DNA of 64,000 nucleotides from Flavobacterium tructae. GTDB lineage: Bacteria; Bacteroidota; Bacteroidia; Flavobacteriales; Flavobacteriaceae. Each line of letters starts with the position of its first letter. Positions within the stretch are counted from its first letter, which is position 1. Position numbers and translations under genes: made by a program. Shown here piece by piece: positions 27,873-36,509 of this stretch. The stretch lies in the NCBI RefSeq assembly GCF_002217475.1, contig NZ_MUHH01000043.1, positions 1 through 64,000 on the forward strand, given 5' to 3'. The notes below the pieces were generated by a model. The model ran no database searches. It was not told the DNA's origin and was given only the letters and a program-made list of their open reading frames with translations.

Positions 27873-28853
27873 ATGATAGTAAAGATTGAACGATACTTTA
27901 GTTATCCGGATTTAAAAAGACAAACACCCGGTTGTTCTATGAAATGAGGAGATTTTACTTTTACAGAAGACGATGTTGAGGAGTGTGATTATCTGGTAAT
28001 TCTGGATCATCCTAAAAAAGACTTTTCTATTAAGGTAAATAAAAATAACATTTTGCATCTGTGTCTGGAACCGCCCAATGAGGTTTCAAAATACAGACAA
28101 TACGCTAATAAAAATGTAAAATGGATATACAATCAGCTGGACATAAAAAAGAATAATATTCTTTCTCATGGTGCCTTACCCTGGCATGTTGATAAGGATT
28201 TTGATTTTCTAACACAACTGAATGTTGAAAGCTTGCCTAAAAAAGATGTTATAACCTGGGTCACAAGCAACTTGAGATCGTCAAAAGGCCATATAGCAAG
28301 AATGGATTTTTTAGATAAGATAAAGGCAGAACCTTTTGTGTCTTTATATGGACGAGGGATTAATCCAATTCAGGATAAATGGGATGTTCTAAGTGAATCT
28401 AAATATGCAATTGCTTATGAAAACTTTCAAAGTGATCATTGTTGGACAGAGAAAATCGCAGACTGTTTTCTAAGTTATACAATGCCATTATATTTTGGAT
28501 GTGATAAAATAGAATCTTTTTTTCCTGAAAATTCGTTTATTCAAATAGACCCTAAAGATAAACACATTAATTTGTTTTTAAAAGAAATAGTAGCCTCTAA
28601 TAAGTGGGAAGATAATTTGGACGCAATTTCAAAGTCAAGAGAGTTAATTTTAAATGAATACCAATTATTTCCATTTTTGGCCAATCAAATTAAATCTTTC
28701 GAATTAGAAAAAGGGGATAATTTCTCAACTGAAAAAGAGCAGGTTTATTTTAAAGGAGGAAATGACTATTTTGATAATTATCCTTTTAGTGTTACAATTG
28801 AAAAGGAAGCCTTTAAAATGATAAAAAAAATAGCGAAGAAATTTAGATTCTAA
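27873..28853 (+). pseudogene. GT10 alpha-fucosyltransferase-like gene interrupted by an in-frame TGA
   Basis: A single frame runs from ATG 27873 to 28853 and is broken only by TGA at 27945-27947 (codon 25). Before it stands QTPGCSMK and after it GDFTFTEDDVEECDYLVI, where GT10 proteins normally have KWG at the break, so the TGA most likely replaces a TGG Trp codon. The rest has standard GT10 elements: the CLEPPNEV segment, VSLYGRG, YAIAYENF, then WTEKIADCF and MPLYFGC. Total length with the stop read through would be 326 residues, normal for bacterial alpha-1,3-fucosyltransferases. A TTG at 28053 cannot give a complete enzyme. A sequencing error or readthrough cannot be excluded. Confidence 0.82.
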
Positions 28854-28996
28854 TAAATACAATTAGTGTTGTAAATTTTACTATGTACTCAAATCATTCC
28901 TTAGCGATATTTCCGGGAGGTTATGTTTTTAAAATGAGATACAAACACACACTGTAAATCAAATAATAAATAGAGGAGCATAAAAAGTAGAATATA

Positions 28997-30388
28997 ATGA
29001 AAAAACTAGGAATAGTAATTACAGATGGCGTTGGTTTTAGGAATTTCATTTTAAGTGATTTTTTGGTTGAGGCAGAAAAGACATTTGATGAGGTAGTAAT
29101 TCTTTCTTGTTTACCGTCTACAGTATATTCGGGATTTGCAGTAAAATCAAGGATTATCGAGTTAGATGTTTTTGAAGAAAAGTTTAAGACCTGGTTTTTT
29201 AGGAAAACTAAAGAAGTTGCACATCTCAAATTACATCAAAAAGGTAACTTTGGTATTCAGGATAGTTTACGAACAAATACATCTACATCGAAAAGTAACC
29301 GCGGATATGCAACACGTTTTATTTTTAAACTGACTGCTGTTTTTAACTCAGAAAAATGGATTCAAAGATTTAATCTGGGACAACAACTTTCTTTTAAAAA
29401 TGATCCCAAAACATTAGGATATAAGGAGTTATTGAAAAAGGAAAATTTTGATCTTTTGTTTTTCACGCATCAACGCCCCCCATTTATCGCTCCATTGGTT
29501 TATCAGGCAGAAAAACTAAATATTAAGACAGCTTCTTTTATTTTTAGCTGGGATAATCTGGCATCAAAAGGCCGAATGGCTGCTAACTTTAATTATTATT
29601 TGGTTTGGAGCGATTTGATGAAATCTGAATTGCAGCAATTTTATTCAGCTGTTAAATCCGAAAACATTGAAGTTGTAGGAACTCCTCAGTTTGAACCTTA
29701 TGTTTTAGATCATTATAAAGTTTCCCGAGAAGAATTCATTTCAAAGTTTCAATTAAATCCAAACTTTAAAACAATTTGCTTTAGTTGCGGAGATATTGCA
29801 ACTAGTAAAAATGATGAATTGTATATTAAGATTATCGCAAATGCTATAAAAGAAGGAGAAATAAAAGAGGTGAATCTTATTATTAGAACCTCTCCGGCAG
29901 AAGACCCGATTCGTTTTTCTGAATATGTAGAAAAATTTCCTTTTATAAAGTGGAATTATCCGAAATGGAATTTATCAAGAGAAAATCATCAGGAATCCTG
30001 GTCACAAAGAATACCATCAATTGAAGATGTTAAAGATTTAAGAAGCCTGCTAGAATATTCAGATCTAAATATCAATATGCTGTCCACGATGAGTTTGGAT
30101 TTTATTCAGTTTGACAAACCTGTAATAAATACCGTTTTTGGCAATTCTAAAAATGGATTATATGATGATCAAAGATTTTTAAATTACGCTCATATAGAAA
30201 ATGTTGTAAACAGTAAGGCAACAAAAATTGTAAAAAGTAAAGAAGAGTTAGTTGATGCAATAAATTTATATCTGGAAAATCATAAATTGGATTCAGAAAA
30301 CAGAAAACAATTGCTCCAATTGCAAGTTAGCAAGCCATTGCAAAAAACAGGTAAGAGAATCGCTGAGACACTTTTAAAATGGGCTTAA
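28997..30388 (+). CDS. Putative GT-B glycosyltransferase of polysaccharide locus
   Basis: 463 residues, soluble, no membrane spans. Recognisable but weak features: an N-terminal GVGFRNFIL segment, a THQRPPF segment then FSWDNLASKGR in the middle, and a second Rossmann-like half from ICFSCGDIATSKND on, with LIIRTSPAEDP and SLLEYSDLNINMLSTMSLDF near the end. This pattern resembles UDP-glycosyltransferase or glycerophosphotransferase-like GT-B proteins, where a late acidic/Ser segment binds the donor. It follows the broken GT10 gene after a 143-bp gap and overlaps the next GT by 10 bp. Specific function not recognised. Confidence 0.6.
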   Translation: MKKLGIVITDGVGFRNFILSDFLVEAEKTFDEVVILSCLPSTVYSGFAVKSRIIELDVFEEKFKTWFFRKTKEVAHLKLHQKGNFGIQDSLRTNTSTSKSNRGYATRFIFKLTAVFNSEKWIQRFNLGQQLSFKNDPKTLGYKELLKKENFDLLFFTHQRPPFIAPLVYQAEKLNIKTASFIFSWDNLASKGRMAANFNYYLVWSDLMKSELQQFYSAVKSENIEVVGTPQFEPYVLDHYKVSREEFISKFQLNPNFKTICFSCGDIATSKNDELYIKIIANAIKEGEIKEVNLIIRTSPAEDPIRFSEYVEKFPFIKWNYPKWNLSRENHQESWSQRIPSIEDVKDLRSLLEYSDLNINMLSTMSLDFIQFDKPVINTVFGNSKNGLYDDQRFLNYAHIENVVNSKATKIVKSKEELVDAINLYLENHKLDSENRKQLLQLQVSKPLQKTGKRIAETLLKWA

Positions 30389-31479
30389 ACCAAAGTAAAA
30401 TAGCCGTTTTGTGCAATTATGAATTGCTTCCGGAAAGAGTTGGGGGTATGGACTATTTTTTCTGGGATTTTGATAAAAAATGCAAAGAAAATGGTATCGA
30501 AGTAGATTGGTTTTTTCCAAATCAATCCGATCATGGACTTTATTCGACTTTGAATATCAATAGTAGTAAAACTAGTAATGTAGAAAATTATTTTCTTAGT
30601 TTTTGTAGCATAACTAAACCTAAGTATACGCATATAATTACTCATTTTATAGAATTGTGTACACCTTTTTTCTTTCAAGTAAAGAAGCTTTCAGGGGCTA
30701 AAATAATAGCTGTTGATCATAACCCAAGACCTTTAAATGGGTATCCATTCAAAAAGAGAATAAAAAAGAGGGTAAAAGGAATTTTATTTTCAAGATATAT
30801 TGATGTCTTTGTTGGAGTATCGAATTATACCGTAAATGAACTTTTGAAAGATTTTGGTGGACATTTAAAATCTAAGTCTTTAACCATTTACAATGGTGTT
30901 ATTTTAGATGCAATAGCAGTAAGAAAAACTAGAGCTACTATAAAACCAAGCTTTTTAGTGGCCTCTCATCTTAGAGAATCAAAAGGAATTCAGGATTTAA
31001 TTGAGGCGGTAAGCCTTCTTACTTTTCAAGTCAAAAGTCAAATTCATATTGCAATATATGGCGACGGACCTTATAAAGGGAACCTATTTGAAAAGATCGA
31101 AAAATTAGGATTACAGAATAATTTCGATTTTATGGGAAGCAAACCAAATTTGAACGAGATTTTTTTGCAATATGATTATATGCTGCAGCCTACGCATATG
31201 GAGTGTTTTAGTTTATCAATTTTAGAAAGTCTTGCTGCAAATGTACCCGTAATTACAACCGATGTTGGAGGGAATAGGGAAGCCATAACTTCCGGAGAGA
31301 ATGGATATATTTTTGAGGCCAAAAATGTAAAAGCTTTGGCAGAAATTCTGGAAGATCTTTTTTTAGGAAATAAAAAGATCTCAATGAATACAAGAGAATT
31401 AATTTCGAATTCCTTTTCTTTGCCAAAAATGGTGGAAAACCATTTTAAATTACTAATGGAGAGTGATACTAATATTTAA
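30379..31479 (+). CDS. Glycosyltransferase family 4
   Basis: 366 residues, GT-B. N-terminal domain: AVLCNYELLPERVGGMDYFFW, with a GG turn in the usual acceptor loop. Donor domain: PSFLVASHLRESKGIQDLIEA, AIYGDGPYKG, FDFMGSKPN, and the EX7E motif MECFSLSILESLA followed by TTDVGGNREAI. All features of a functional GT4 are present. It overlaps the preceding gene by 10 bp and is followed 17 bp later by the MBOAT gene. Donor not predictable. Confidence 0.88.
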   Translation: MGLNQSKIAVLCNYELLPERVGGMDYFFWDFDKKCKENGIEVDWFFPNQSDHGLYSTLNINSSKTSNVENYFLSFCSITKPKYTHIITHFIELCTPFFFQVKKLSGAKIIAVDHNPRPLNGYPFKKRIKKRVKGILFSRYIDVFVGVSNYTVNELLKDFGGHLKSKSLTIYNGVILDAIAVRKTRATIKPSFLVASHLRESKGIQDLIEAVSLLTFQVKSQIHIAIYGDGPYKGNLFEKIEKLGLQNNFDFMGSKPNLNEIFLQYDYMLQPTHMECFSLSILESLAANVPVITTDVGGNREAITSGENGYIFEAKNVKALAEILEDLFLGNKKISMNTRELISNSFSLPKMVENHFKLLMESDTNI

Positions 31480-31496
31480 AATTTCAAAAACCACAG

Positions 31497-32930
31497 ATGT
31501 TTTTTAATTCCTTAGCTTTTGCTATTTTTTTACCAATTGTTTTTTTTCTGTATTGGTTTGTATTCAATAAAACCAAAAGTACTCAAAATGCTTTATTAAT
31601 TGTTGCCAGCTATTACTTCTATTCTTGCTGGGATTGGAGGTTTCTGTTTTTGTTGGTATTTTCTACTTTTTTAGATTATTATACAGGAATTCAAATTGAA
31701 AAAGGAAAAACAGAACAGAGTCGAAAGTTTTGGTTCTGGCTTAGTATTTTAGTTAATTTAGGTTTTCTAGGGGTTTTTAAATATTATAACTTTTTTGCAT
31801 CATCATTTGCAGAATTATTAAGTTCAGCAGGGTTAAAAAGCAGCCCATTATTATTAAATGTAATTCTTCCAGTCGGAATTTCATTTTATACTTTTCATGG
31901 CTTATCCTATGTAATTGATATTTATTACAAGCGTATAAAAGCCGAATACAACTTTGTAGATTATTCCTTATTTGTAAGTTACTTTCCGCTTCTTGTTGCC
32001 GGACCAATAGAAAGAGCAACACATTTATTGCCTCAGGTGAAAGTAAAGAGAGAGTTTAATTTTCAAACGGCAAAAGAAGGGGTTTATCAAATTATTTGGG
32101 GATTAGTAAAAAAAGTAGTTATTGCAGATACTTGTGCAACTTATGCTAATGCCATTTTTGATCATTATCCTTCAATGAATTCTTTCTCCCTTATTTTGGG
32201 TGCCGTATATTTTGCATTCCAGATTTATGGAGATTTTTCGGGATATTCAGATATCGCTTTAGGAGTGTCAAAACTTTTTGGTTTAGATCTGCTTAGGAAC
32301 TTCAATTACCCCTATTTCTCCAGGGATATTGCAGAATTTTGGCGCCGATGGCATATTTCGCTTTCTTCTTGGTTTCGTGATTATTTATACATCCCTTTAG
32401 GAGGAAGTAAAGGCGGACTATGGATGAAAATCAGAAATACGTTTATCATTTTTGTAGTAAGCGGATTTTGGCATGGAGCAAACTGGACTTATATCGCATG
32501 GGGATTTATAAATGCCATGTACTTTTTACCATTGCTTTTATCAAATAGTAACAGGAATAACATAGATGATATTAAGCTCAGCTTTAACTTTGATTCGATA
32601 AAAGTACTATTAAGTATTCTGTTTACCTTTTTGATTACCTGTGTAGCATGGGTGTTTTTTAGAGCCAAAACAATTACGGATGCTGTATCTTATTTAAAAC
32701 GAATAATTTTCAACGGAGATTTTAATTCTCAATATCTGGACAACGAGAGATATAATTACGAATTATTGTTGATGATAGGACTATTTGTTTTAGTAGAATG
32801 GAATAATCGAACTAAAGTAGAACCCTTGTCAGGGAAAAGAAGTATGCTAAGAGTTGCTTTGGCCATAGGAGCGGTATTGGCATTTGGCACATATTCAGAT
32901 TACAAAGAATTTATATATTTTCAATTTTAA
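31497..32930 (+). CDS. MBOAT family O-acyltransferase (AlgI/DltB-like)
   Basis: 477 residues with about eleven membrane spans. Family hallmarks are all visible: FKYYNFF near residue 95, GISFYTFHGLSYVIDIY at 127-143, VAGPIERA, YGDFSGYSDIALG at 244-256, FWRRWHISLSSWFRDYLYIP at 281-300 and the invariant histidine H326 in FWHGANW. It moves an acyl group, often acetyl, across the inner membrane to a sugar. The gene overlaps by one base an SGNH-like partner, the same arrangement as in alginate, cellulose and other acetylation systems. Confidence 0.92.
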   Translation: MFFNSLAFAIFLPIVFFLYWFVFNKTKSTQNALLIVASYYFYSCWDWRFLFLLVFSTFLDYYTGIQIEKGKTEQSRKFWFWLSILVNLGFLGVFKYYNFFASSFAELLSSAGLKSSPLLLNVILPVGISFYTFHGLSYVIDIYYKRIKAEYNFVDYSLFVSYFPLLVAGPIERATHLLPQVKVKREFNFQTAKEGVYQIIWGLVKKVVIADTCATYANAIFDHYPSMNSFSLILGAVYFAFQIYGDFSGYSDIALGVSKLFGLDLLRNFNYPYFSRDIAEFWRRWHISLSSWFRDYLYIPLGGSKGGLWMKIRNTFIIFVVSGFWHGANWTYIAWGFINAMYFLPLLLSNSNRNNIDDIKLSFNFDSIKVLLSILFTFLITCVAWVFFRAKTITDAVSYLKRIIFNGDFNSQYLDNERYNYELLLMIGLFVLVEWNNRTKVEPLSGKRSMLRVALAIGAVLAFGTYSDYKEFIYFQF

Positions 32931-33811
32931 TGAAACAATTTTTAATTTATACAGCCAAGAGTTTAGCAACAGTAGTATTGATTGCAATCTTGTTGGATGG
33001 GGTGTATACATTCATTTTTTTGCAATCAAAAAACAGAGGAAAAATTGAAACTGTTTTTAATTCTAAAGCTCAGAAATTAGATGTGGTAATTTTAGGTTCT
33101 TCGAGAGCCAACAACCACTTTGTTTCTCAGATGTTTGAAGACAAAGGGTTGAAAACTTTTAATTATGGGATGAGTGGCGGACATTTGTTTGAAGCTTCAT
33201 TGATGTTAAAATTAATGATCGAACGAAAATATGAAATCAAAAATGTAATTCTTGAGGCCGATTTGAATCTTTCAAATGATCAGAAAGCAGAAGGTATTGC
33301 TGCTTTGTTTTTGCCTTATATTCACAACTCAAATGTTATTCGGGAGCATTTTTCAAATCAGGAAAACTTCAACGAGTTGTATTATATCCCATTCTATAGA
33401 TATATAAAATATGATTCTAAAATCGGATTTAGAGAAACTTTTTTTACAGCAATTCAAAAAAAAACAAATTCATTAGACAATTTAGGCTATTATCCGTTGG
33501 AGAAGCACAAGAATGGTAATATGAAAAATAATATTGTCAATCTAAATCCCTTACCCCATAATAAATATTACGAAGAGATTAAAAATATTTGTAAAGCCAA
33601 CAATATCAATTTTATTGCTGTAATGACGCCAATGTGTGAAAATGTTGTAGGGATGAATTATTTTGATAAAGTAAAAAAAGCTTATCCGGAAATCTACAAT
33701 TATGAGAATGTTGTCGTAGAAAACAAATATTTTTCATCCTGTGGACATATGACTAACACCGGAGCAAGAATGTTTACCTCTCGAATTTTAAAGGACTTCT
33801 TCAGTAAATAA
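32930..33811 (+). CDS. SGNH-like protein paired with MBOAT acyltransferase
   Basis: 293 residues: an N-terminal membrane anchor (about 6-31), then an exported domain. VVILGSSRANNHF at 52-64 is the GDS-like block I with the candidate nucleophile S58, and SCGHMTNTG near 270-278 is the C-terminal histidine block (H273). The Asp of the usual DxxH is Ser here (S270). The domain resembles the AlgJ/AlgX/DltD group that takes the acyl group delivered by MBOAT and transfers it to polysaccharide in the periplasm. Tight coupling to the MBOAT gene supports this. Confidence 0.78.
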   Translation: MKQFLIYTAKSLATVVLIAILLDGVYTFIFLQSKNRGKIETVFNSKAQKLDVVILGSSRANNHFVSQMFEDKGLKTFNYGMSGGHLFEASLMLKLMIERKYEIKNVILEADLNLSNDQKAEGIAALFLPYIHNSNVIREHFSNQENFNELYYIPFYRYIKYDSKIGFRETFFTAIQKKTNSLDNLGYYPLEKHKNGNMKNNIVNLNPLPHNKYYEEIKNICKANNINFIAVMTPMCENVVGMNYFDKVKKAYPEIYNYENVVVENKYFSSCGHMTNTGARMFTSRILKDFFSK

Positions 33812-34966
33812 ATGATGACAATAGCCTTTTTAACGCCCGAATACCCACATTTTAAAACCGGAGATTCCGGAGGTATCGGAACAAGTATTAAGAATTTAGC
33901 ACTTGGTCTTTTGACAAAAGGTATTTTAGTTCGGGTTCTTGTGTATGGTCAGAAAGAAGAAAGTATTTTTAATGATGACGGGATTGTTGTCCAGCAAATA
34001 AAGAATGTAAAATTTAAAGGATTATCATGGTTCCTTACCAGGAAAAAGATAGAAAAGATTATCGATCAGCTGTATGCTGCCAAAGAGATTGATGTAGTAG
34101 AAGCACCTGACTGGACGGGAATCACTTCCTTTATTCAGCCTCGTGAATGTCCTTTAATAATCCGATTACACGGTTCAGATGCTTATTTCTGCCATTTGGA
34201 CGATCGCCCTGTTAAATGGGTAAATAAATTTCATGAAAAACGTGCTTTAAAAAAAGCAGCTGCTTTATTGTCTGTAAGTCAATTTGCAGCAGCTACAACA
34301 AATGCCGTTTTTGGTTTAAATGAAAGATTTACAGTTATTCCGAATCTTATTGATATAGATCAGTTTAAGTCTCTGAAGAATTTTTCTCAGAGCAATAAAA
34401 ATATACTCTATTTTGGAAGTTTAATTAGAAAAAAAGGACTTTTGGAGCTGCCTTACATTTTTAATAAAGTAGTAGAGAGTAATCCGGAGGCAAAACTAGT
34501 TTTAATTGGTAAAGATGTACCGGATATTGTTTCTGGTAACGCTTCGACCTGGAAGATGATGCAGGAATCGTTTTCAGAAAAGGCAAAAACACAGGTGTCA
34601 TATTTGGGGAGTATTCCTTATTCTGAAATTAAAAATAAAATAGAAGAAACAACAATTTGTGTGTTTCCTTCATTTGCTGAGGCTTTCCCGGTTTCCTGGC
34701 TTGAGGCTATGGCGATGCAAAAAGCAATTGTAGCGTCAAATATCGGTTGGACAAAAGAAATGATTGTTGACGGAGAAAGTGGTTTTTTGGCTCATCCTTC
34801 CCATCATGATGTATTTGCTGCTAAAATCCTTCAGCTTTTGAATAATCCAGTTCAGGCAGAAGAAATGGGAGAAAATGCAAGAATTAGAGTAGAACAGTTT
34901 TTCAGTAGAGCAAAAATAGTGGACGACAATATTAATTTTTACAAAAAAGTAATAAATCAGGAATAA
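33812..34966 (+). CDS. Glycosyltransferase family 4
   Basis: 384 residues. IAFLTPEYPHFKTGDSGGIGTSI is a typical GT4 N-terminus with the GGIGT loop, LIIRLHGSDAYF the middle motif, and the donor half has LYFGSLIRKKGLLELP, VSYLGSIPYSEI and the EX7E motif FAEAFPVSWLEAMA. Complete and likely active. It begins at the base after the SGNH-like gene and ends 4 bp before the next GT, so all three are probably on one transcript. Confidence 0.88.
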   Translation: MMTIAFLTPEYPHFKTGDSGGIGTSIKNLALGLLTKGILVRVLVYGQKEESIFNDDGIVVQQIKNVKFKGLSWFLTRKKIEKIIDQLYAAKEIDVVEAPDWTGITSFIQPRECPLIIRLHGSDAYFCHLDDRPVKWVNKFHEKRALKKAAALLSVSQFAAATTNAVFGLNERFTVIPNLIDIDQFKSLKNFSQSNKNILYFGSLIRKKGLLELPYIFNKVVESNPEAKLVLIGKDVPDIVSGNASTWKMMQESFSEKAKTQVSYLGSIPYSEIKNKIEETTICVFPSFAEAFPVSWLEAMAMQKAIVASNIGWTKEMIVDGESGFLAHPSHHDVFAAKILQLLNNPVQAEEMGENARIRVEQFFSRAKIVDDNINFYKKVINQE

Positions 34967-34970
34967 ATAA

Positions 34971-36509
34971 ATGAAACTGAATGAATTTGTAACAACTGGT
35001 GGAGAGATTATTCTTTACAATGGACAGCCTGATTTAGAAAAACTGGAAATTCTGTCGTCCGGTGCCGGAGATATCTGGCATAGTTCATTTGAACAGGGGT
35101 ACAAAAACGCCTTTCCTGAATTAGTATATCAAACTGCTACTTTCTTTTGGTACATAAATGATTTTGATAATTTAGACGAATGTGTGAGCTGGAGAATTAA
35201 CCCAAACTCGTTTGCAGTTCGTAAATCGGTTTGGGAAACTTTAGGTGGATTTGATTCTGAGTATCAAAACAATCAAATGCAGGCGCTGGATTTTGGTTAT
35301 AATGCTTTACGAAATTCTGCAGCAATTCCGCTTTATGTAAAAGATTTATTCAAAGAGACTATTAAAGAAGAAATAAACATAACGGCAAAAGACAGGTATG
35401 TTTTTTTTATAAAAAATTTCAAAAAAGAGCACTCTGTTTTTATGCTTTATAGAAAAGGTTTCTGGAAATGGAAGGAATGGAATGCTTATTTTTTTGCAAA
35501 GAAAAATTTTAAAATATCAAAAGTAAAACCACTTGTCAAGCCTCGAAAATTAAACGAAATTAAAGGGAACCCTTCTGTAAGTTACATTATTCCAACAATG
35601 ATGCGACAGAATTTTACTCTCAGTTTATTAGATGATTTGGTCAGTCAGAGTTATCCGGTTTCTCAGGTGATTGTAGTTGATGCTACTCCGAAAGAACAAA
35701 GAAACGAAGCACTTTATCAGGAAAAAAGATATCCTTTTGAACTAATTGTAAAATGGCAAGAGACCAAAGGAAGTTGCAGAGCGAGAAATGAAGCTACTGA
35801 TTTATGCACAGGTGATTATATCGTTTTTGGGGATGATGATATTCGATTTAAATCAGATTTTATAGAAAATCATCTCAAAGTATTACAAACATATAAGACA
35901 TATGCTAACAATGGTTTAGATATTAGGGCTGATAATGAATACCAACAATTAGAAGATCTTGATTTAAAATTAGAAAAGTTAAAGGATGAAAGATGGAAAA
36001 TTGGTGTTTCAGATACATTTAGTAATGCCAATTCTTGTGTAAAAACAGAGTATGTTAGAAAATTAAAAGGAAACGACGTTAATTTTGACGGAGGTTATGG
36101 TGAAGATAGTGATTTTGGTTTTTCACTGGCTAAATTAGGAGTTGTACTGGTTTCAAACCCATTTTCTCCAATTTTGCATTTAAAACCTCCAGTTGGAGGA
36201 TATCGTTTTTGGGGTAATCAGGCTAAAATTTTAGGAAAAAAAAGAAAAGCTCAGCCTTGGGAACAAGGAGAAGCTGTAAAATGGATAAAACCAGTTCCTA
36301 GCCCAACAGTTATGTATGGAATTATAAAGAATTTTACACCGCAGCAAGTAATAGAATACAAACACAAACATTTTTTTCTATATCTTTTTAAGGGTGCTAA
36401 AAGAGGCTTTTTTTATCGTTTTTTAAGATTACCCTATAAAAATCTGCAATTTAAAAAGTCCCTGTTTTATGCTGGCAGATTAATAGAATTAGGAAAGAGG
36501 CATGAATAA
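34971..36509 (+). CDS. Glycosyltransferase family 2 with an N-terminal partial GT2-like region
   Basis: 512 residues. The catalytic GT-A domain starts at about residue 202 with PSVSYIIPTMMRQNF and has VVDATPKEQ, the SCRARNEA helix, the metal motif FGDDDIRF and the GGYGEDSDFGF acidic block. The first 190 residues look like the second half of another GT2 domain: NSFAVRKSVWETLGGFDSEY is the usual acceptor-side segment, but no nucleotide loop or DXD precedes it. So this is a one-and-a-half domain protein, perhaps a fusion remnant or an acceptor-binding module. It overlaps the next gene by 8 bp. Confidence 0.8.
   Translation: MKLNEFVTTGGEIILYNGQPDLEKLEILSSGAGDIWHSSFEQGYKNAFPELVYQTATFFWYINDFDNLDECVSWRINPNSFAVRKSVWETLGGFDSEYQNNQMQALDFGYNALRNSAAIPLYVKDLFKETIKEEINITAKDRYVFFIKNFKKEHSVFMLYRKGFWKWKEWNAYFFAKKNFKISKVKPLVKPRKLNEIKGNPSVSYIIPTMMRQNFTLSLLDDLVSQSYPVSQVIVVDATPKEQRNEALYQEKRYPFELIVKWQETKGSCRARNEATDLCTGDYIVFGDDDIRFKSDFIENHLKVLQTYKTYANNGLDIRADNEYQQLEDLDLKLEKLKDERWKIGVSDTFSNANSCVKTEYVRKLKGNDVNFDGGYGEDSDFGFSLAKLGVVLVSNPFSPILHLKPPVGGYRFWGNQAKILGKKRKAQPWEQGEAVKWIKPVPSPTVMYGIIKNFTPQQVIEYKHKHFFLYLFKGAKRGFFYRFLRLPYKNLQFKKSLFYAGRLIELGKRHE

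Noticed and set aside
28053..28853. A shorter fucosyltransferase starting at TTG 28053
   Set aside because: This removes the conserved N-terminal strand and the CDYLVI segment; the same frame continues upstream to an ATG with just one stop codon in between.
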